The position numbers were made by a program, and so were the translations under genes. A stretch of 64,000 nucleotides of DNA, taken from Rhododendron vialii (Eukaryota > Streptophyta > Magnoliopsida > Ericales > Ericaceae). Each line of letters begins with the position of its first letter. The stretch's first letter is position 1. Below, in pieces: positions 22,906-35,171 of this stretch. The stretch spans positions 11,541,501-11,605,500 of the forward strand of contig NC_080566.1 of assembly GCF_030253575.1 (NCBI RefSeq). The letters are read 5' to 3'. The notes beneath the pieces are model-generated. The model saw only the letters and a program-made list of their open reading frames with translations. It was not told the origin of the DNA and did no database searches.

Positions 22906-23193
22906 TTTTTCGTTTTTGTACGAAATCCCTTCCCCGCCCCCCGTTCCCTTCTTTCATCCGGTCGCCGCAACTTCGGCTCATGCCGTCCGGATCTTCCCGG
23001 AGAGTTTTCGCAGCGATTTTTCCAGCTTCGAGCCAAAATAGCCCCGTCAGCGGGCACGTTCGGCCGCAGCCATCCCTCCAACGGGATACGGGGTCCGGCC
23101 GGCGAGACGTGGCCAAGAAAGCCAGAGATAGAGCGAGCGGTGCCCGACGGGGCCGAAAAATGGACCAAAAGAATTGAAAGCGGAGTGCCTATC

Positions 23194-23312
23194 GGGTGCG
23201 ATCATACCAGCACTAATGCACCGGATCCCATCAGAACTCCGCAGTTAAGCGTGCTTGGGCGAGAGTAGTACTAGGATGGGTGACCCCCTGGGAAGTCCTC
23301 GTGTTGCACCCC
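23194..23312 (+). rRNA. 5S rRNA gene, copy 57
   Basis: Consensus; A spacer before, Bg after. Copies 57-59 form a Bg-A-A trimer. Confidence 0.97.
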
Positions 23313-23604
23313 TTTTTCGTTTTTGTACGAAATCCCTTCCCCGCCCCCCGTTCCCTTCTTTCATCCGGTCGCCGCAACTTCGGCTCATTCCGTCCGGATC
23401 TTCCCGGAGGGTTTTCGCTGCAGCGATTTTTCGAGCTGCGAGCCAAAATAGCCCCCTTCAGCGGGCACTCTCGGCCGTAGCCATCCCTCCAACGGGATAC
23501 GGGGTCCGGCCGGCGAGACGTGGCCAAGAAAGCCAGAGATAGAGCGAGCAGTGCCCGACGGGGCAGAAAAATGGACCAAAAGAATTGAAAGCGGAGTGCC
23601 TATC

Positions 23605-23723
23605 GGGTGCGATCATACCAGCACTAATGCACCGGATCCCATCAGAACTCCGCAGTTAAGCGTGCTTGGGCGAGAGTAGTACTAGGATGGGTGACCCCCT
23701 GGGAAGTCCTCGTGTTGCACCCC
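23605..23723 (+). rRNA. 5S rRNA gene, copy 58
   Basis: Consensus; Bg spacer before, A after. Confidence 0.97.
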
Positions 23724-24011
23724 TTTTTCGTTTTTGTACGAAATCCCTTCCCCGCCCCCCGTTCCCTTCTTTCATCCGGTCGCCGCAACTTCGGCTCATG
23801 CCGTCCGGATCTTCCCGGAGAGTTTTCGCAGCGATTTTTCCAGCTTCGAGCCAAAATAGCCCCGTCAGCGGGCACGTTCGGCCGCAGCCATCCCTCCAAC
23901 GGGATACGGGGTCCGGCCGGCGAGACGTGGCCAAGAAAGCCAGAGATAGAGCGAGCGGTGCCCGACGGGGCCGAAAAATGGACCAAAAGAATTGAAAGCG
24001 GAGTGCCTATC

Positions 24012-24130
24012 GGGTGCGATCATACCAGCACTAATGCACCGGATCCCATCAGAACTCCGCAGTTAAGCGTGCTTGGGCGAGAGTAGTACTAGGATGGGTG
24101 ACCCCCTGGGAAGTCCTCGTGTTGCACCCC
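24012..24130 (+). rRNA. 5S rRNA gene, copy 59
   Basis: Consensus; A spacer before, A after. Confidence 0.97.
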
Positions 24131-24418
24131 TTTTTCGTTTTTGTACGAAATCCCTTCCCCGCCCCCCGTTCCCTTCTTTCATCCGGTCGCCGCAACTTCG
24201 GCTCATGCCGTCCGGATCTTCCCGGAGAGTTTTCGCAGCGATTTTTCCAGCTTCGAGCCAAAATAGCCCCGTCAGCGGGCACGTTCGGCCGCAGCCATCC
24301 CTCCAACGGGATACGGGGTCCGGCCGGCGAGACGTGGCCAAGAAAGCCAGAGATAGAGCGAGCGGTGCCCGACGGGGCCGAAAAATGGACCAAAAGAATT
24401 GAAAGCGGAGTGCCTATC

Positions 24419-24537
24419 GGGTGCGATCATACCAGCACTAATGCACCGGATCCCATCAGAACTCCGCAGTTAAGCGTGCTTGGGCGAGAGTAGTACTAGG
24501 ATGGGTGACCCCCTGGGAAGTCCTCGTGTTGCACCCC
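24419..24537 (+). rRNA. 5S rRNA gene, copy 60
   Basis: Consensus; A spacer before, B after. Confidence 0.97.
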
Positions 24538-24829
24538 TTTTTCGTTTTTGTACGAAATCCCTTCCCCGCCCCCCGTTCCCTTCTTTCATCCGGTCGCCGC
24601 AACTTCGGCTCATTCCGTCCGGATCTTCCCGGAGAGTTTTCGCTGCAGCGATTTTTCGAGCTGCGAGCCAAAATAGCCCCCTTCAGCGGGCACTCTCGGC
24701 CGTAGCCATCCCTCCAACGGGATACGGGGTCCGGCCGGCGAGACGTGGCCAAGAAAGCCAGAGATAGAGCGAGCAGTGCCCGACGGGGCAGAAAAATGGA
24801 CCAAAAGAATTGAAAGCGGAGTGCCTATC

Positions 24830-24948
24830 GGGTGCGATCATACCAGCACTAATGCACCGGATCCCATCAGAACTCCGCAGTTAAGCGTGCTTGGGCGAGA
24901 GTAGTACTAGGATGGGTGACCCCCTGGGAAGTCCTCGTGTTGCACCCC
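24830..24948 (+). rRNA. 5S rRNA gene, copy 61
   Basis: Consensus; B spacer before, A after. Confidence 0.97.
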
Positions 24949-25236
24949 TTTTTCGTTTTTGTACGAAATCCCTTCCCCGCCCCCCGTTCCCTTCTTTCAT
25001 CCGGTCGCCGCAACTTCGGCTCATGCCGTCCGGATCTTCCCGGAGAGTTTTCGCAGCGATTTTTCCAGCTTCGAGCCAAAATAGCCCCGTCAGCGGGCAC
25101 GTTCGGCCGCAGCCATCCCTCCAACGGGATACGGGGTCCGGCCGGCGAGACGTGGCCAAGAAAGCCAGAGATAGAGCGAGCGGTGCCCGACGGGGCCGAA
25201 AAATGGACCAAAAGAATTGAAAGCGGAGTGCCTATC

Positions 25237-25355
25237 GGGTGCGATCATACCAGCACTAATGCACCGGATCCCATCAGAACTCCGCAGTTAAGCGTGCTTG
25301 GGCGAGAGTAGTACTAGGATGGGTGACCCCCTGGGAAGTCCTCGTGTTGCACCCC
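25237..25355 (+). rRNA. 5S rRNA gene, copy 62
   Basis: Consensus; A spacer before, B after. Confidence 0.97.
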
Positions 25356-25647
25356 TTTTTCGTTTTTGTACGAAATCCCTTCCCCGCCCCCCGTTCCCTT
25401 CTTTCATCCGGTCGCCGCAACTTCGGCTCATTCCGTCCGGATCTTCCCGGAGAGTTTTCGCTGCAGCGATTTTTCGAGCTGCGAGCCAAAATAGCCCCCT
25501 TCAGCGGGCACTCTCGGCCGTAGCCATCCCTCCAACGGGATACGGGGTCCGGCCGGCGAGACGTGGCCAAGAAAGCCAGAGATAGAGCGAGCAGTGCCCG
25601 ACGGGGCAGAAAAATGGACCAAAAGAATTGAAAGCGGAGTGCCTATC

Positions 25648-25766
25648 GGGTGCGATCATACCAGCACTAATGCACCGGATCCCATCAGAACTCCGCAGTT
25701 AAGCGTGCTTGGGCGAGAGTAGTACTAGGATGGGTGACCCCCTGGGAAGTCCTCGTGTTGCACCCC
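25648..25766 (+). rRNA. 5S rRNA gene, copy 63
   Basis: Consensus; B spacer before, A after. Confidence 0.97.
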
Positions 25767-26054
25767 TTTTTCGTTTTTGTACGAAATCCCTTCCCCGCCC
25801 CCCGTTCCCTTCTTTCATCCGGTCGCCGCAACTTCGGCTCATGCCGTCCGGATCTTCCCGGAGAGTTTTCGCAGCGATTTTTCCAGCTTCGAGCCAAAAT
25901 AGCCCCGTCAGCGGGCACGTTCGGCCGCAGCCATCCCTCCAACGGGATACGGGGTCCGGCCGGCGAGACGTGGCCAAGAAAGCCAGAGATAGAGCGAGCG
26001 GTGCCCGACGGGGCCGAAAAATGGACCAAAAGAATTGAAAGCGGAGTGCCTATC

Positions 26055-26173
26055 GGGTGCGATCATACCAGCACTAATGCACCGGATCCCATCAGAACTC
26101 CGCAGTTAAGCGTGCTTGGGCGAGAGTAGTACTAGGATGGGTGACCCCCTGGGAAGTCCTCGTGTTGCACCCC
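26055..26173 (+). rRNA. 5S rRNA gene, copy 64
   Basis: Consensus; A spacer before, B after. Confidence 0.97.
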
Positions 26174-26465
26174 TTTTTCGTTTTTGTACGAAATCCCTTC
26201 CCCGCCCCCCGTTCCCTTCTTTCATCCGGTCGCCGCAACTTCGGCTCATTCCGTCCGGATCTTCCCGGAGAGTTTTCGCTGCAGCGATTTTTCGAGCTGC
26301 GAGCCAAAATAGCCCCCTTCAGCGGGCACTCTCGGCCGTAGCCATCCCTCCAACGGGATACGGGGTCCGGCCGGCGAGACGTGGCCAAGAAAGCCAGAGA
26401 TAGAGCGAGCAGTGCCCGACGGGGCAGAAAAATGGACCAAAAGAATTGAAAGCGGAGTGCCTATC

Positions 26466-26584
26466 GGGTGCGATCATACCAGCACTAATGCACCGGATCC
26501 CATCAGAACTCCGCAGTTAAGCGTGCTTGGGCGAGAGTAGTACTAGGATGGGTGACCCCCTGGGAAGTCCTCGTGTTGCACCCC
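26466..26584 (+). rRNA. 5S rRNA gene, copy 65
   Basis: Consensus; B spacer before, A after. Confidence 0.97.
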
Positions 26585-26872
26585 TTTTTCGTTTTTGTAC
26601 GAAATCCCTTCCCCGCCCCCCGTTCCCTTCTTTCATCCGGTCGCCGCAACTTCGGCTCATGCCGTCCGGATCTTCCCGGAGAGTTTTCGCAGCGATTTTT
26701 CCAGCTTCGAGCCAAAATAGCCCCGTCAGCGGGCACGTTCGGCCGCAGCCATCCCTCCAACGGGATACGGGGTCCGGCCGGCGAGACGTGGCCAAGAAAG
26801 CCAGAGATAGAGCGAGCGGTGCCCGACGGGGCCGAAAAATGGACCAAAAGAATTGAAAGCGGAGTGCCTATC

Positions 26873-26991
26873 GGGTGCGATCATACCAGCACTAATGCAC
26901 CGGATCCCATCAGAACTCCGCAGTTAAGCGTGCTTGGGCGAGAGTAGTACTAGGATGGGTGACCCCCTGGGAAGTCCTCGTGTTGCACCCC
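26873..26991 (+). rRNA. 5S rRNA gene, copy 66
   Basis: Consensus; A spacer before, Bg after. Confidence 0.97.
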
Positions 26992-27283
26992 TTTTTCGTT
27001 TTTGTACGAAATCCCTTCCCCGCCCCCCGTTCCCTTCTTTCATCCGGTCGCCGCAACTTCGGCTCATTCCGTCCGGATCTTCCCGGAGGGTTTTCGCTGC
27101 AGCGATTTTTCGAGCTGCGAGCCAAAATAGCCCCCTTCAGCGGGCACTCTCGGCCGTAGCCATCCCTCCAACGGGATACGGGGTCCGGCCGGCGAGACGT
27201 GGCCAAGAAAGCCAGAGATAGAGCGAGCAGTGCCCGACGGGGCAGAAAAATGGACCAAAAGAATTGAAAGCGGAGTGCCTATC

Positions 27284-27402
27284 GGGTGCGATCATACCAG
27301 CACTAATGCACCGGATCCCATCAGAACTCCGCAGTTAAGCGTGCTTGGGCGAGAGTAGTACTAGGATGGGTGACCCCCTGGGAAGTCCTCGTGTTGCACC
27401 CC
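27284..27402 (+). rRNA. 5S rRNA gene, copy 67
   Basis: Consensus; Bg spacer before, A after. Confidence 0.97.
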
Positions 27403-27690
27403 TTTTTCGTTTTTGTACGAAATCCCTTCCCCGCCCCCCGTTCCCTTCTTTCATCCGGTCGCCGCAACTTCGGCTCATGCCGTCCGGATCTTCCCGGAGA
27501 GTTTTCGCAGCGATTTTTCCAGCTTCGAGCCAAAATAGCCCCGTCAGCGGGCACGTTCGGCCGCAGCCATCCCTCCAACGGGATACGGGGTCCGGCCGGC
27601 GAGACGTGGCCAAGAAAGCCAGAGATAGAGCGAGCGGTGCCCGACGGGGCCGAAAAATGGACCAAAAGAATTGAAAGCGGAGTGCCTATC

Positions 27691-27809
27691 GGGTGCGATC
27701 ATACCAGCACTAATGCACCGGATCCCATCAGAACTCCGCAGTTAAGCGTGCTTGGGCGAGAGTAGTACTAGGATGGGTGACCCCCTGGGAAGTCCTCGTG
27801 TTGCACCCC
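27691..27809 (+). rRNA. 5S rRNA gene, copy 68
   Basis: Consensus; A spacer before, B after. Confidence 0.97.
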
Positions 27810-28101
27810 TTTTTCGTTTTTGTACGAAATCCCTTCCCCGCCCCCCGTTCCCTTCTTTCATCCGGTCGCCGCAACTTCGGCTCATTCCGTCCGGATCTTC
27901 CCGGAGAGTTTTCGCTGCAGCGATTTTTCGAGCTGCGAGCCAAAATAGCCCCCTTCAGCGGGCACTCTCGGCCGTAGCCATCCCTCCAACGGGATACGGG
28001 GTCCGGCCGGCGAGACGTGGCCAAGAAAGCCAGAGATAGAGCGAGCAGTGCCCGACGGGGCAGAAAAATGGACCAAAAGAATTGAAAGCGGAGTGCCTAT
28101 C

Positions 28102-28220
28102 GGGTGCGATCATACCAGCACTAATGCACCGGATCCCATCAGAACTCCGCAGTTAAGCGTGCTTGGGCGAGAGTAGTACTAGGATGGGTGACCCCCTGGG
28201 AAGTCCTCGTGTTGCACCCC
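28102..28220 (+). rRNA. 5S rRNA gene, copy 69
   Basis: Consensus; B spacer before, A after. Confidence 0.97.
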
Positions 28221-28508
28221 TTTTTCGTTTTTGTACGAAATCCCTTCCCCGCCCCCCGTTCCCTTCTTTCATCCGGTCGCCGCAACTTCGGCTCATGCCG
28301 TCCGGATCTTCCCGGAGAGTTTTCGCAGCGATTTTTCCAGCTTCGAGCCAAAATAGCCCCGTCAGCGGGCACGTTCGGCCGCAGCCATCCCTCCAACGGG
28401 ATACGGGGTCCGGCCGGCGAGACGTGGCCAAGAAAGCCAGAGATAGAGCGAGCGGTGCCCGACGGGGCCGAAAAATGGACCAAAAGAATTGAAAGCGGAG
28501 TGCCTATC

Positions 28509-28627
28509 GGGTGCGATCATACCAGCACTAATGCACCGGATCCCATCAGAACTCCGCAGTTAAGCGTGCTTGGGCGAGAGTAGTACTAGGATGGGTGACC
28601 CCCTGGGAAGTCCTCGTGTTGCACCCC
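28509..28627 (+). rRNA. 5S rRNA gene, copy 70
   Basis: Consensus; A spacer before, B after. Confidence 0.97.
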
Positions 28628-28919
28628 TTTTTCGTTTTTGTACGAAATCCCTTCCCCGCCCCCCGTTCCCTTCTTTCATCCGGTCGCCGCAACTTCGGCT
28701 CATTCCGTCCGGATCTTCCCGGAGAGTTTTCGCTGCAGCGATTTTTCGAGCTGCGAGCCAAAATAGCCCCCTTCAGCGGGCACTCTCGGCCGTAGCCATC
28801 CCTCCAACGGGATACGGGGTCCGGCCGGCGAGACGTGGCCAAGAAAGCCAGAGATAGAGCGAGCAGTGCCCGACGGGGCAGAAAAATGGACCAAAAGAAT
28901 TGAAAGCGGAGTGCCTATC

Positions 28920-29038
28920 GGGTGCGATCATACCAGCACTAATGCACCGGATCCCATCAGAACTCCGCAGTTAAGCGTGCTTGGGCGAGAGTAGTACTAG
29001 GATGGGTGACCCCCTGGGAAGTCCTCGTGTTGCACCCC
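28920..29038 (+). rRNA. 5S rRNA gene, copy 71
   Basis: Consensus; B spacer before, A after. Confidence 0.97.
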
Positions 29039-29326
29039 TTTTTCGTTTTTGTACGAAATCCCTTCCCCGCCCCCCGTTCCCTTCTTTCATCCGGTCGCCG
29101 CAACTTCGGCTCATGCCGTCCGGATCTTCCCGGAGAGTTTTCGCAGCGATTTTTCCAGCTTCGAGCCAAAATAGCCCCGTCAGCGGGCACGTTCGGCCGC
29201 AGCCATCCCTCCAACGGGATACGGGGTCCGGCCGGCGAGACGTGGCCAAGAAAGCCAGAGATAGAGCGAGCGGTGCCCGACGGGGCCGAAAAATGGACCA
29301 AAAGAATTGAAAGCGGAGTGCCTATC

Positions 29327-29445
29327 GGGTGCGATCATACCAGCACTAATGCACCGGATCCCATCAGAACTCCGCAGTTAAGCGTGCTTGGGCGAGAGTA
29401 GTACTAGGATGGGTGACCCCCTGGGAAGTCCTCGTGTTGCACCCC
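29327..29445 (+). rRNA. 5S rRNA gene, copy 72
   Basis: Consensus; A spacer before, B after. Confidence 0.97.
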
Positions 29446-29737
29446 TTTTTCGTTTTTGTACGAAATCCCTTCCCCGCCCCCCGTTCCCTTCTTTCATCCG
29501 GTCGCCGCAACTTCGGCTCATTCCGTCCGGATCTTCCCGGAGAGTTTTCGCTGCAGCGATTTTTCGAGCTGCGAGCCAAAATAGCCCCCTTCAGCGGGCA
29601 CTCTCGGCCGTAGCCATCCCTCCAACGGGATACGGGGTCCGGCCGGCGAGACGTGGCCAAGAAAGCCAGAGATAGAGCGAGCAGTGCCCGACGGGGCAGA
29701 AAAATGGACCAAAAGAATTGAAAGCGGAGTGCCTATC

Positions 29738-29856
29738 GGGTGCGATCATACCAGCACTAATGCACCGGATCCCATCAGAACTCCGCAGTTAAGCGTGCTT
29801 GGGCGAGAGTAGTACTAGGATGGGTGACCCCCTGGGAAGTCCTCGTGTTGCACCCC
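29738..29856 (+). rRNA. 5S rRNA gene, copy 73
   Basis: Consensus; B spacer before, A after. Confidence 0.97.
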
Positions 29857-30144
29857 TTTTTCGTTTTTGTACGAAATCCCTTCCCCGCCCCCCGTTCCCT
29901 TCTTTCATCCGGTCGCCGCAACTTCGGCTCATGCCGTCCGGATCTTCCCGGAGAGTTTTCGCAGCGATTTTTCCAGCTTCGAGCCAAAATAGCCCCGTCA
30001 GCGGGCACGTTCGGCCGCAGCCATCCCTCCAACGGGATACGGGGTCCGGCCGGCGAGACGTGGCCAAGAAAGCCAGAGATAGAGCGAGCGGTGCCCGACG
30101 GGGCCGAAAAATGGACCAAAAGAATTGAAAGCGGAGTGCCTATC

Positions 30145-30263
30145 GGGTGCGATCATACCAGCACTAATGCACCGGATCCCATCAGAACTCCGCAGTTAAG
30201 CGTGCTTGGGCGAGAGTAGTACTAGGATGGGTGACCCCCTGGGAAGTCCTCGTGTTGCACCCC
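30145..30263 (+). rRNA. 5S rRNA gene, copy 74
   Basis: Consensus; A spacer before, B after. Confidence 0.97.
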
Positions 30264-30555
30264 TTTTTCGTTTTTGTACGAAATCCCTTCCCCGCCCCCC
30301 GTTCCCTTCTTTCATCCGGTCGCCGCAACTTCGGCTCATTCCGTCCGGATCTTCCCGGAGAGTTTTCGCTGCAGCGATTTTTCGAGCTGCGAGCCAAAAT
30401 AGCCCCCTTCAGCGGGCACTCTCGGCCGTAGCCATCCCTCCAACGGGATACGGGGTCCGGCCGGCGAGACGTGGCCAAGAAAGCCAGAGATAGAGCGAGC
30501 AGTGCCCGACGGGGCAGAAAAATGGACCAAAAGAATTGAAAGCGGAGTGCCTATC

Positions 30556-30674
30556 GGGTGCGATCATACCAGCACTAATGCACCGGATCCCATCAGAACT
30601 CCGCAGTTAAGCGTGCTTGGGCGAGAGTAGTACTAGGATGGGTGACCCCCTGGGAAGTCCTCGTGTTGCACCCC
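30556..30674 (+). rRNA. 5S rRNA gene, copy 75
   Basis: Consensus; B spacer before, A after. Confidence 0.97.
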
Positions 30675-30962
30675 TTTTTCGTTTTTGTACGAAATCCCTT
30701 CCCCGCCCCCCGTTCCCTTCTTTCATCCGGTCGCCGCAACTTCGGCTCATGCCGTCCGGATCTTCCCGGAGAGTTTTCGCAGCGATTTTTCCAGCTTCGA
30801 GCCAAAATAGCCCCGTCAGCGGGCACGTTCGGCCGCAGCCATCCCTCCAACGGGATACGGGGTCCGGCCGGCGAGACGTGGCCAAGAAAGCCAGAGATAG
30901 AGCGAGCGGTGCCCGACGGGGCCGAAAAATGGACCAAAAGAATTGAAAGCGGAGTGCCTATC

Positions 30963-31081
30963 GGGTGCGATCATACCAGCACTAATGCACCGGATCCCAT
31001 CAGAACTCCGCAGTTAAGCGTGCTTGGGCGAGAGTAGTACTAGGATGGGTGACCCCCTGGGAAGTCCTCGTGTTGCACCCC
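30963..31081 (+). rRNA. 5S rRNA gene, copy 76
   Basis: Consensus; A spacer before, Bg after. Confidence 0.97.
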
Positions 31082-31373
31082 TTTTTCGTTTTTGTACGAA
31101 ATCCCTTCCCCGCCCCCCGTTCCCTTCTTTCATCCGGTCGCCGCAACTTCGGCTCATTCCGTCCGGATCTTCCCGGAGGGTTTTCGCTGCAGCGATTTTT
31201 CGAGCTGCGAGCCAAAATAGCCCCCTTCAGCGGGCACTCTCGGCCGTAGCCATCCCTCCAACGGGATACGGGGTCCGGCCGGCGAGACGTGGCCAAGAAA
31301 GCCAGAGATAGAGCGAGCAGTGCCCGACGGGGCAGAAAAATGGACCAAAAGAATTGAAAGCGGAGTGCCTATC

Positions 31374-31492
31374 GGGTGCGATCATACCAGCACTAATGCA
31401 CCGGATCCCATCAGAACTCCGCAGTTAAGCGTGCTTGGGCGAGAGTAGTACTAGGATGGGTGACCCCCTGGGAAGTCCTCGTGTTGCACCCC
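31374..31492 (+). rRNA. 5S rRNA gene, copy 77
   Basis: Consensus; Bg spacer before, A after. Confidence 0.97.
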
Positions 31493-31780
31493 TTTTTCGT
31501 TTTTGTACGAAATCCCTTCCCCGCCCCCCGTTCCCTTCTTTCATCCGGTCGCCGCAACTTCGGCTCATGCCGTCCGGATCTTCCCGGAGAGTTTTCGCAG
31601 CGATTTTTCCAGCTTCGAGCCAAAATAGCCCCGTCAGCGGGCACGTTCGGCCGCAGCCATCCCTCCAACGGGATACGGGGTCCGGCCGGCGAGACGTGGC
31701 CAAGAAAGCCAGAGATAGAGCGAGCGGTGCCCGACGGGGCCGAAAAATGGACCAAAAGAATTGAAAGCGGAGTGCCTATC

Positions 31781-31899
31781 GGGTGCGATCATACCAGCAC
31801 TAATGCACCGGATCCCATCAGAACTCCGCAGTTAAGCGTGCTTGGGCGAGAGTAGTACTAGGATGGGTGACCCCCTGGGAAGTCCTCGTGTTGCACCCC
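31781..31899 (+). rRNA. 5S rRNA gene, copy 78
   Basis: Consensus; A spacer before, B after. Confidence 0.97.
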
Positions 31900-32191
31900 T
31901 TTTTCGTTTTTGTACGAAATCCCTTCCCCGCCCCCCGTTCCCTTCTTTCATCCGGTCGCCGCAACTTCGGCTCATTCCGTCCGGATCTTCCCGGAGAGTT
32001 TTCGCTGCAGCGATTTTTCGAGCTGCGAGCCAAAATAGCCCCCTTCAGCGGGCACTCTCGGCCGTAGCCATCCCTCCAACGGGATACGGGGTCCGGCCGG
32101 CGAGACGTGGCCAAGAAAGCCAGAGATAGAGCGAGCAGTGCCCGACGGGGCAGAAAAATGGACCAAAAGAATTGAAAGCGGAGTGCCTATC

Positions 32192-32310
32192 GGGTGCGAT
32201 CATACCAGCACTAATGCACCGGATCCCATCAGAACTCCGCAGTTAAGCGTGCTTGGGCGAGAGTAGTACTAGGATGGGTGACCCCCTGGGAAGTCCTCGT
32301 GTTGCACCCC
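32192..32310 (+). rRNA. 5S rRNA gene, copy 79
   Basis: Consensus; B spacer before, A after. Confidence 0.97.
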
Positions 32311-32598
32311 TTTTTCGTTTTTGTACGAAATCCCTTCCCCGCCCCCCGTTCCCTTCTTTCATCCGGTCGCCGCAACTTCGGCTCATGCCGTCCGGATCTT
32401 CCCGGAGAGTTTTCGCAGCGATTTTTCCAGCTTCGAGCCAAAATAGCCCCGTCAGCGGGCACGTTCGGCCGCAGCCATCCCTCCAACGGGATACGGGGTC
32501 CGGCCGGCGAGACGTGGCCAAGAAAGCCAGAGATAGAGCGAGCGGTGCCCGACGGGGCCGAAAAATGGACCAAAAGAATTGAAAGCGGAGTGCCTATC

Positions 32599-32717
32599 GG
32601 GTGCGATCATACCAGCACTAATGCACCGGATCCCATCAGAACTCCGCAGTTAAGCGTGCTTGGGCGAGAGTAGTACTAGGATGGGTGACCCCCTGGGAAG
32701 TCCTCGTGTTGCACCCC
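32599..32717 (+). rRNA. 5S rRNA gene, copy 80
   Basis: Consensus; A spacer before, Bg after. Confidence 0.97.
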
Positions 32718-33009
32718 TTTTTCGTTTTTGTACGAAATCCCTTCCCCGCCCCCCGTTCCCTTCTTTCATCCGGTCGCCGCAACTTCGGCTCATTCCGTCC
32801 GGATCTTCCCGGAGGGTTTTCGCTGCAGCGATTTTTCGAGCTGCGAGCCAAAATAGCCCCCTTCAGCGGGCACTCTCGGCCGTAGCCATCCCTCCAACGG
32901 GATACGGGGTCCGGCCGGCGAGACGTGGCCAAGAAAGCCAGAGATAGAGCGAGCAGTGCCCGACGGGGCAGAAAAATGGACCAAAAGAATTGAAAGCGGA
33001 GTGCCTATC

Positions 33010-33128
33010 GGGTGCGATCATACCAGCACTAATGCACCGGATCCCATCAGAACTCCGCAGTTAAGCGTGCTTGGGCGAGAGTAGTACTAGGATGGGTGAC
33101 CCCCTGGGAAGTCCTCGTGTTGCACCCC
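33010..33128 (+). rRNA. 5S rRNA gene, copy 81
   Basis: Consensus; Bg spacer before, A after. Confidence 0.97.
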
Positions 33129-33416
33129 TTTTTCGTTTTTGTACGAAATCCCTTCCCCGCCCCCCGTTCCCTTCTTTCATCCGGTCGCCGCAACTTCGGC
33201 TCATGCCGTCCGGATCTTCCCGGAGAGTTTTCGCAGCGATTTTTCCAGCTTCGAGCCAAAATAGCCCCGTCAGCGGGCACGTTCGGCCGCAGCCATCCCT
33301 CCAACGGGATACGGGGTCCGGCCGGCGAGACGTGGCCAAGAAAGCCAGAGATAGAGCGAGCGGTGCCCGACGGGGCCGAAAAATGGACCAAAAGAATTGA
33401 AAGCGGAGTGCCTATC

Positions 33417-33535
33417 GGGTGCGATCATACCAGCACTAATGCACCGGATCCCATCAGAACTCCGCAGTTAAGCGTGCTTGGGCGAGAGTAGTACTAGGAT
33501 GGGTGACCCCCTGGGAAGTCCTCGTGTTGCACCCC
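33417..33535 (+). rRNA. 5S rRNA gene, copy 82
   Basis: Consensus; A spacer before, B after. Confidence 0.97.
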
Positions 33536-33827
33536 TTTTTCGTTTTTGTACGAAATCCCTTCCCCGCCCCCCGTTCCCTTCTTTCATCCGGTCGCCGCAA
33601 CTTCGGCTCATTCCGTCCGGATCTTCCCGGAGAGTTTTCGCTGCAGCGATTTTTCGAGCTGCGAGCCAAAATAGCCCCCTTCAGCGGGCACTCTCGGCCG
33701 TAGCCATCCCTCCAACGGGATACGGGGTCCGGCCGGCGAGACGTGGCCAAGAAAGCCAGAGATAGAGCGAGCAGTGCCCGACGGGGCAGAAAAATGGACC
33801 AAAAGAATTGAAAGCGGAGTGCCTATC

Positions 33828-33946
33828 GGGTGCGATCATACCAGCACTAATGCACCGGATCCCATCAGAACTCCGCAGTTAAGCGTGCTTGGGCGAGAGT
33901 AGTACTAGGATGGGTGACCCCCTGGGAAGTCCTCGTGTTGCACCCC
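33828..33946 (+). rRNA. 5S rRNA gene, copy 83
   Basis: Consensus; B spacer before, A after. Confidence 0.97.
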
Positions 33947-34234
33947 TTTTTCGTTTTTGTACGAAATCCCTTCCCCGCCCCCCGTTCCCTTCTTTCATCC
34001 GGTCGCCGCAACTTCGGCTCATGCCGTCCGGATCTTCCCGGAGAGTTTTCGCAGCGATTTTTCCAGCTTCGAGCCAAAATAGCCCCGTCAGCGGGCACGT
34101 TCGGCCGCAGCCATCCCTCCAACGGGATACGGGGTCCGGCCGGCGAGACGTGGCCAAGAAAGCCAGAGATAGAGCGAGCGGTGCCCGACGGGGCCGAAAA
34201 ATGGACCAAAAGAATTGAAAGCGGAGTGCCTATC

Positions 34235-34353
34235 GGGTGCGATCATACCAGCACTAATGCACCGGATCCCATCAGAACTCCGCAGTTAAGCGTGCTTGGG
34301 CGAGAGTAGTACTAGGATGGGTGACCCCCTGGGAAGTCCTCGTGTTGCACCCC
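34235..34353 (+). rRNA. 5S rRNA gene, copy 84
   Basis: Consensus; A spacer before, B after. Confidence 0.97.
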
Positions 34354-34645
34354 TTTTTCGTTTTTGTACGAAATCCCTTCCCCGCCCCCCGTTCCCTTCT
34401 TTCATCCGGTCGCCGCAACTTCGGCTCATTCCGTCCGGATCTTCCCGGAGAGTTTTCGCTGCAGCGATTTTTCGAGCTGCGAGCCAAAATAGCCCCCTTC
34501 AGCGGGCACTCTCGGCCGTAGCCATCCCTCCAACGGGATACGGGGTCCGGCCGGCGAGACGTGGCCAAGAAAGCCAGAGATAGAGCGAGCAGTGCCCGAC
34601 GGGGCAGAAAAATGGACCAAAAGAATTGAAAGCGGAGTGCCTATC

Positions 34646-34764
34646 GGGTGCGATCATACCAGCACTAATGCACCGGATCCCATCAGAACTCCGCAGTTAA
34701 GCGTGCTTGGGCGAGAGTAGTACTAGGATGGGTGACCCCCTGGGAAGTCCTCGTGTTGCACCCC
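34646..34764 (+). rRNA. 5S rRNA gene, copy 85
   Basis: Consensus; B spacer before, A after. Confidence 0.97.
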
Positions 34765-35052
34765 TTTTTCGTTTTTGTACGAAATCCCTTCCCCGCCCCC
34801 CGTTCCCTTCTTTCATCCGGTCGCCGCAACTTCGGCTCATGCCGTCCGGATCTTCCCGGAGAGTTTTCGCAGCGATTTTTCCAGCTTCGAGCCAAAATAG
34901 CCCCGTCAGCGGGCACGTTCGGCCGCAGCCATCCCTCCAACGGGATACGGGGTCCGGCCGGCGAGACGTGGCCAAGAAAGCCAGAGATAGAGCGAGCGGT
35001 GCCCGACGGGGCCGAAAAATGGACCAAAAGAATTGAAAGCGGAGTGCCTATC

Positions 35053-35171
35053 GGGTGCGATCATACCAGCACTAATGCACCGGATCCCATCAGAACTCCG
35101 CAGTTAAGCGTGCTTGGGCGAGAGTAGTACTAGGATGGGTGACCCCCTGGGAAGTCCTCGTGTTGCACCCC
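35053..35171 (+). rRNA. 5S rRNA gene, copy 86
   Basis: Consensus; A spacer before, B after. Confidence 0.97.

Larger units (their letters stand above)
7652..23193 (+). repeat. Clean B-A dimer domain, 19 dimers of 818 bp
   Basis: Copies 19-56 alternate B and A without a break. The only difference I see among them is the Bg spacer after copy 35. Confidence 0.9.
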
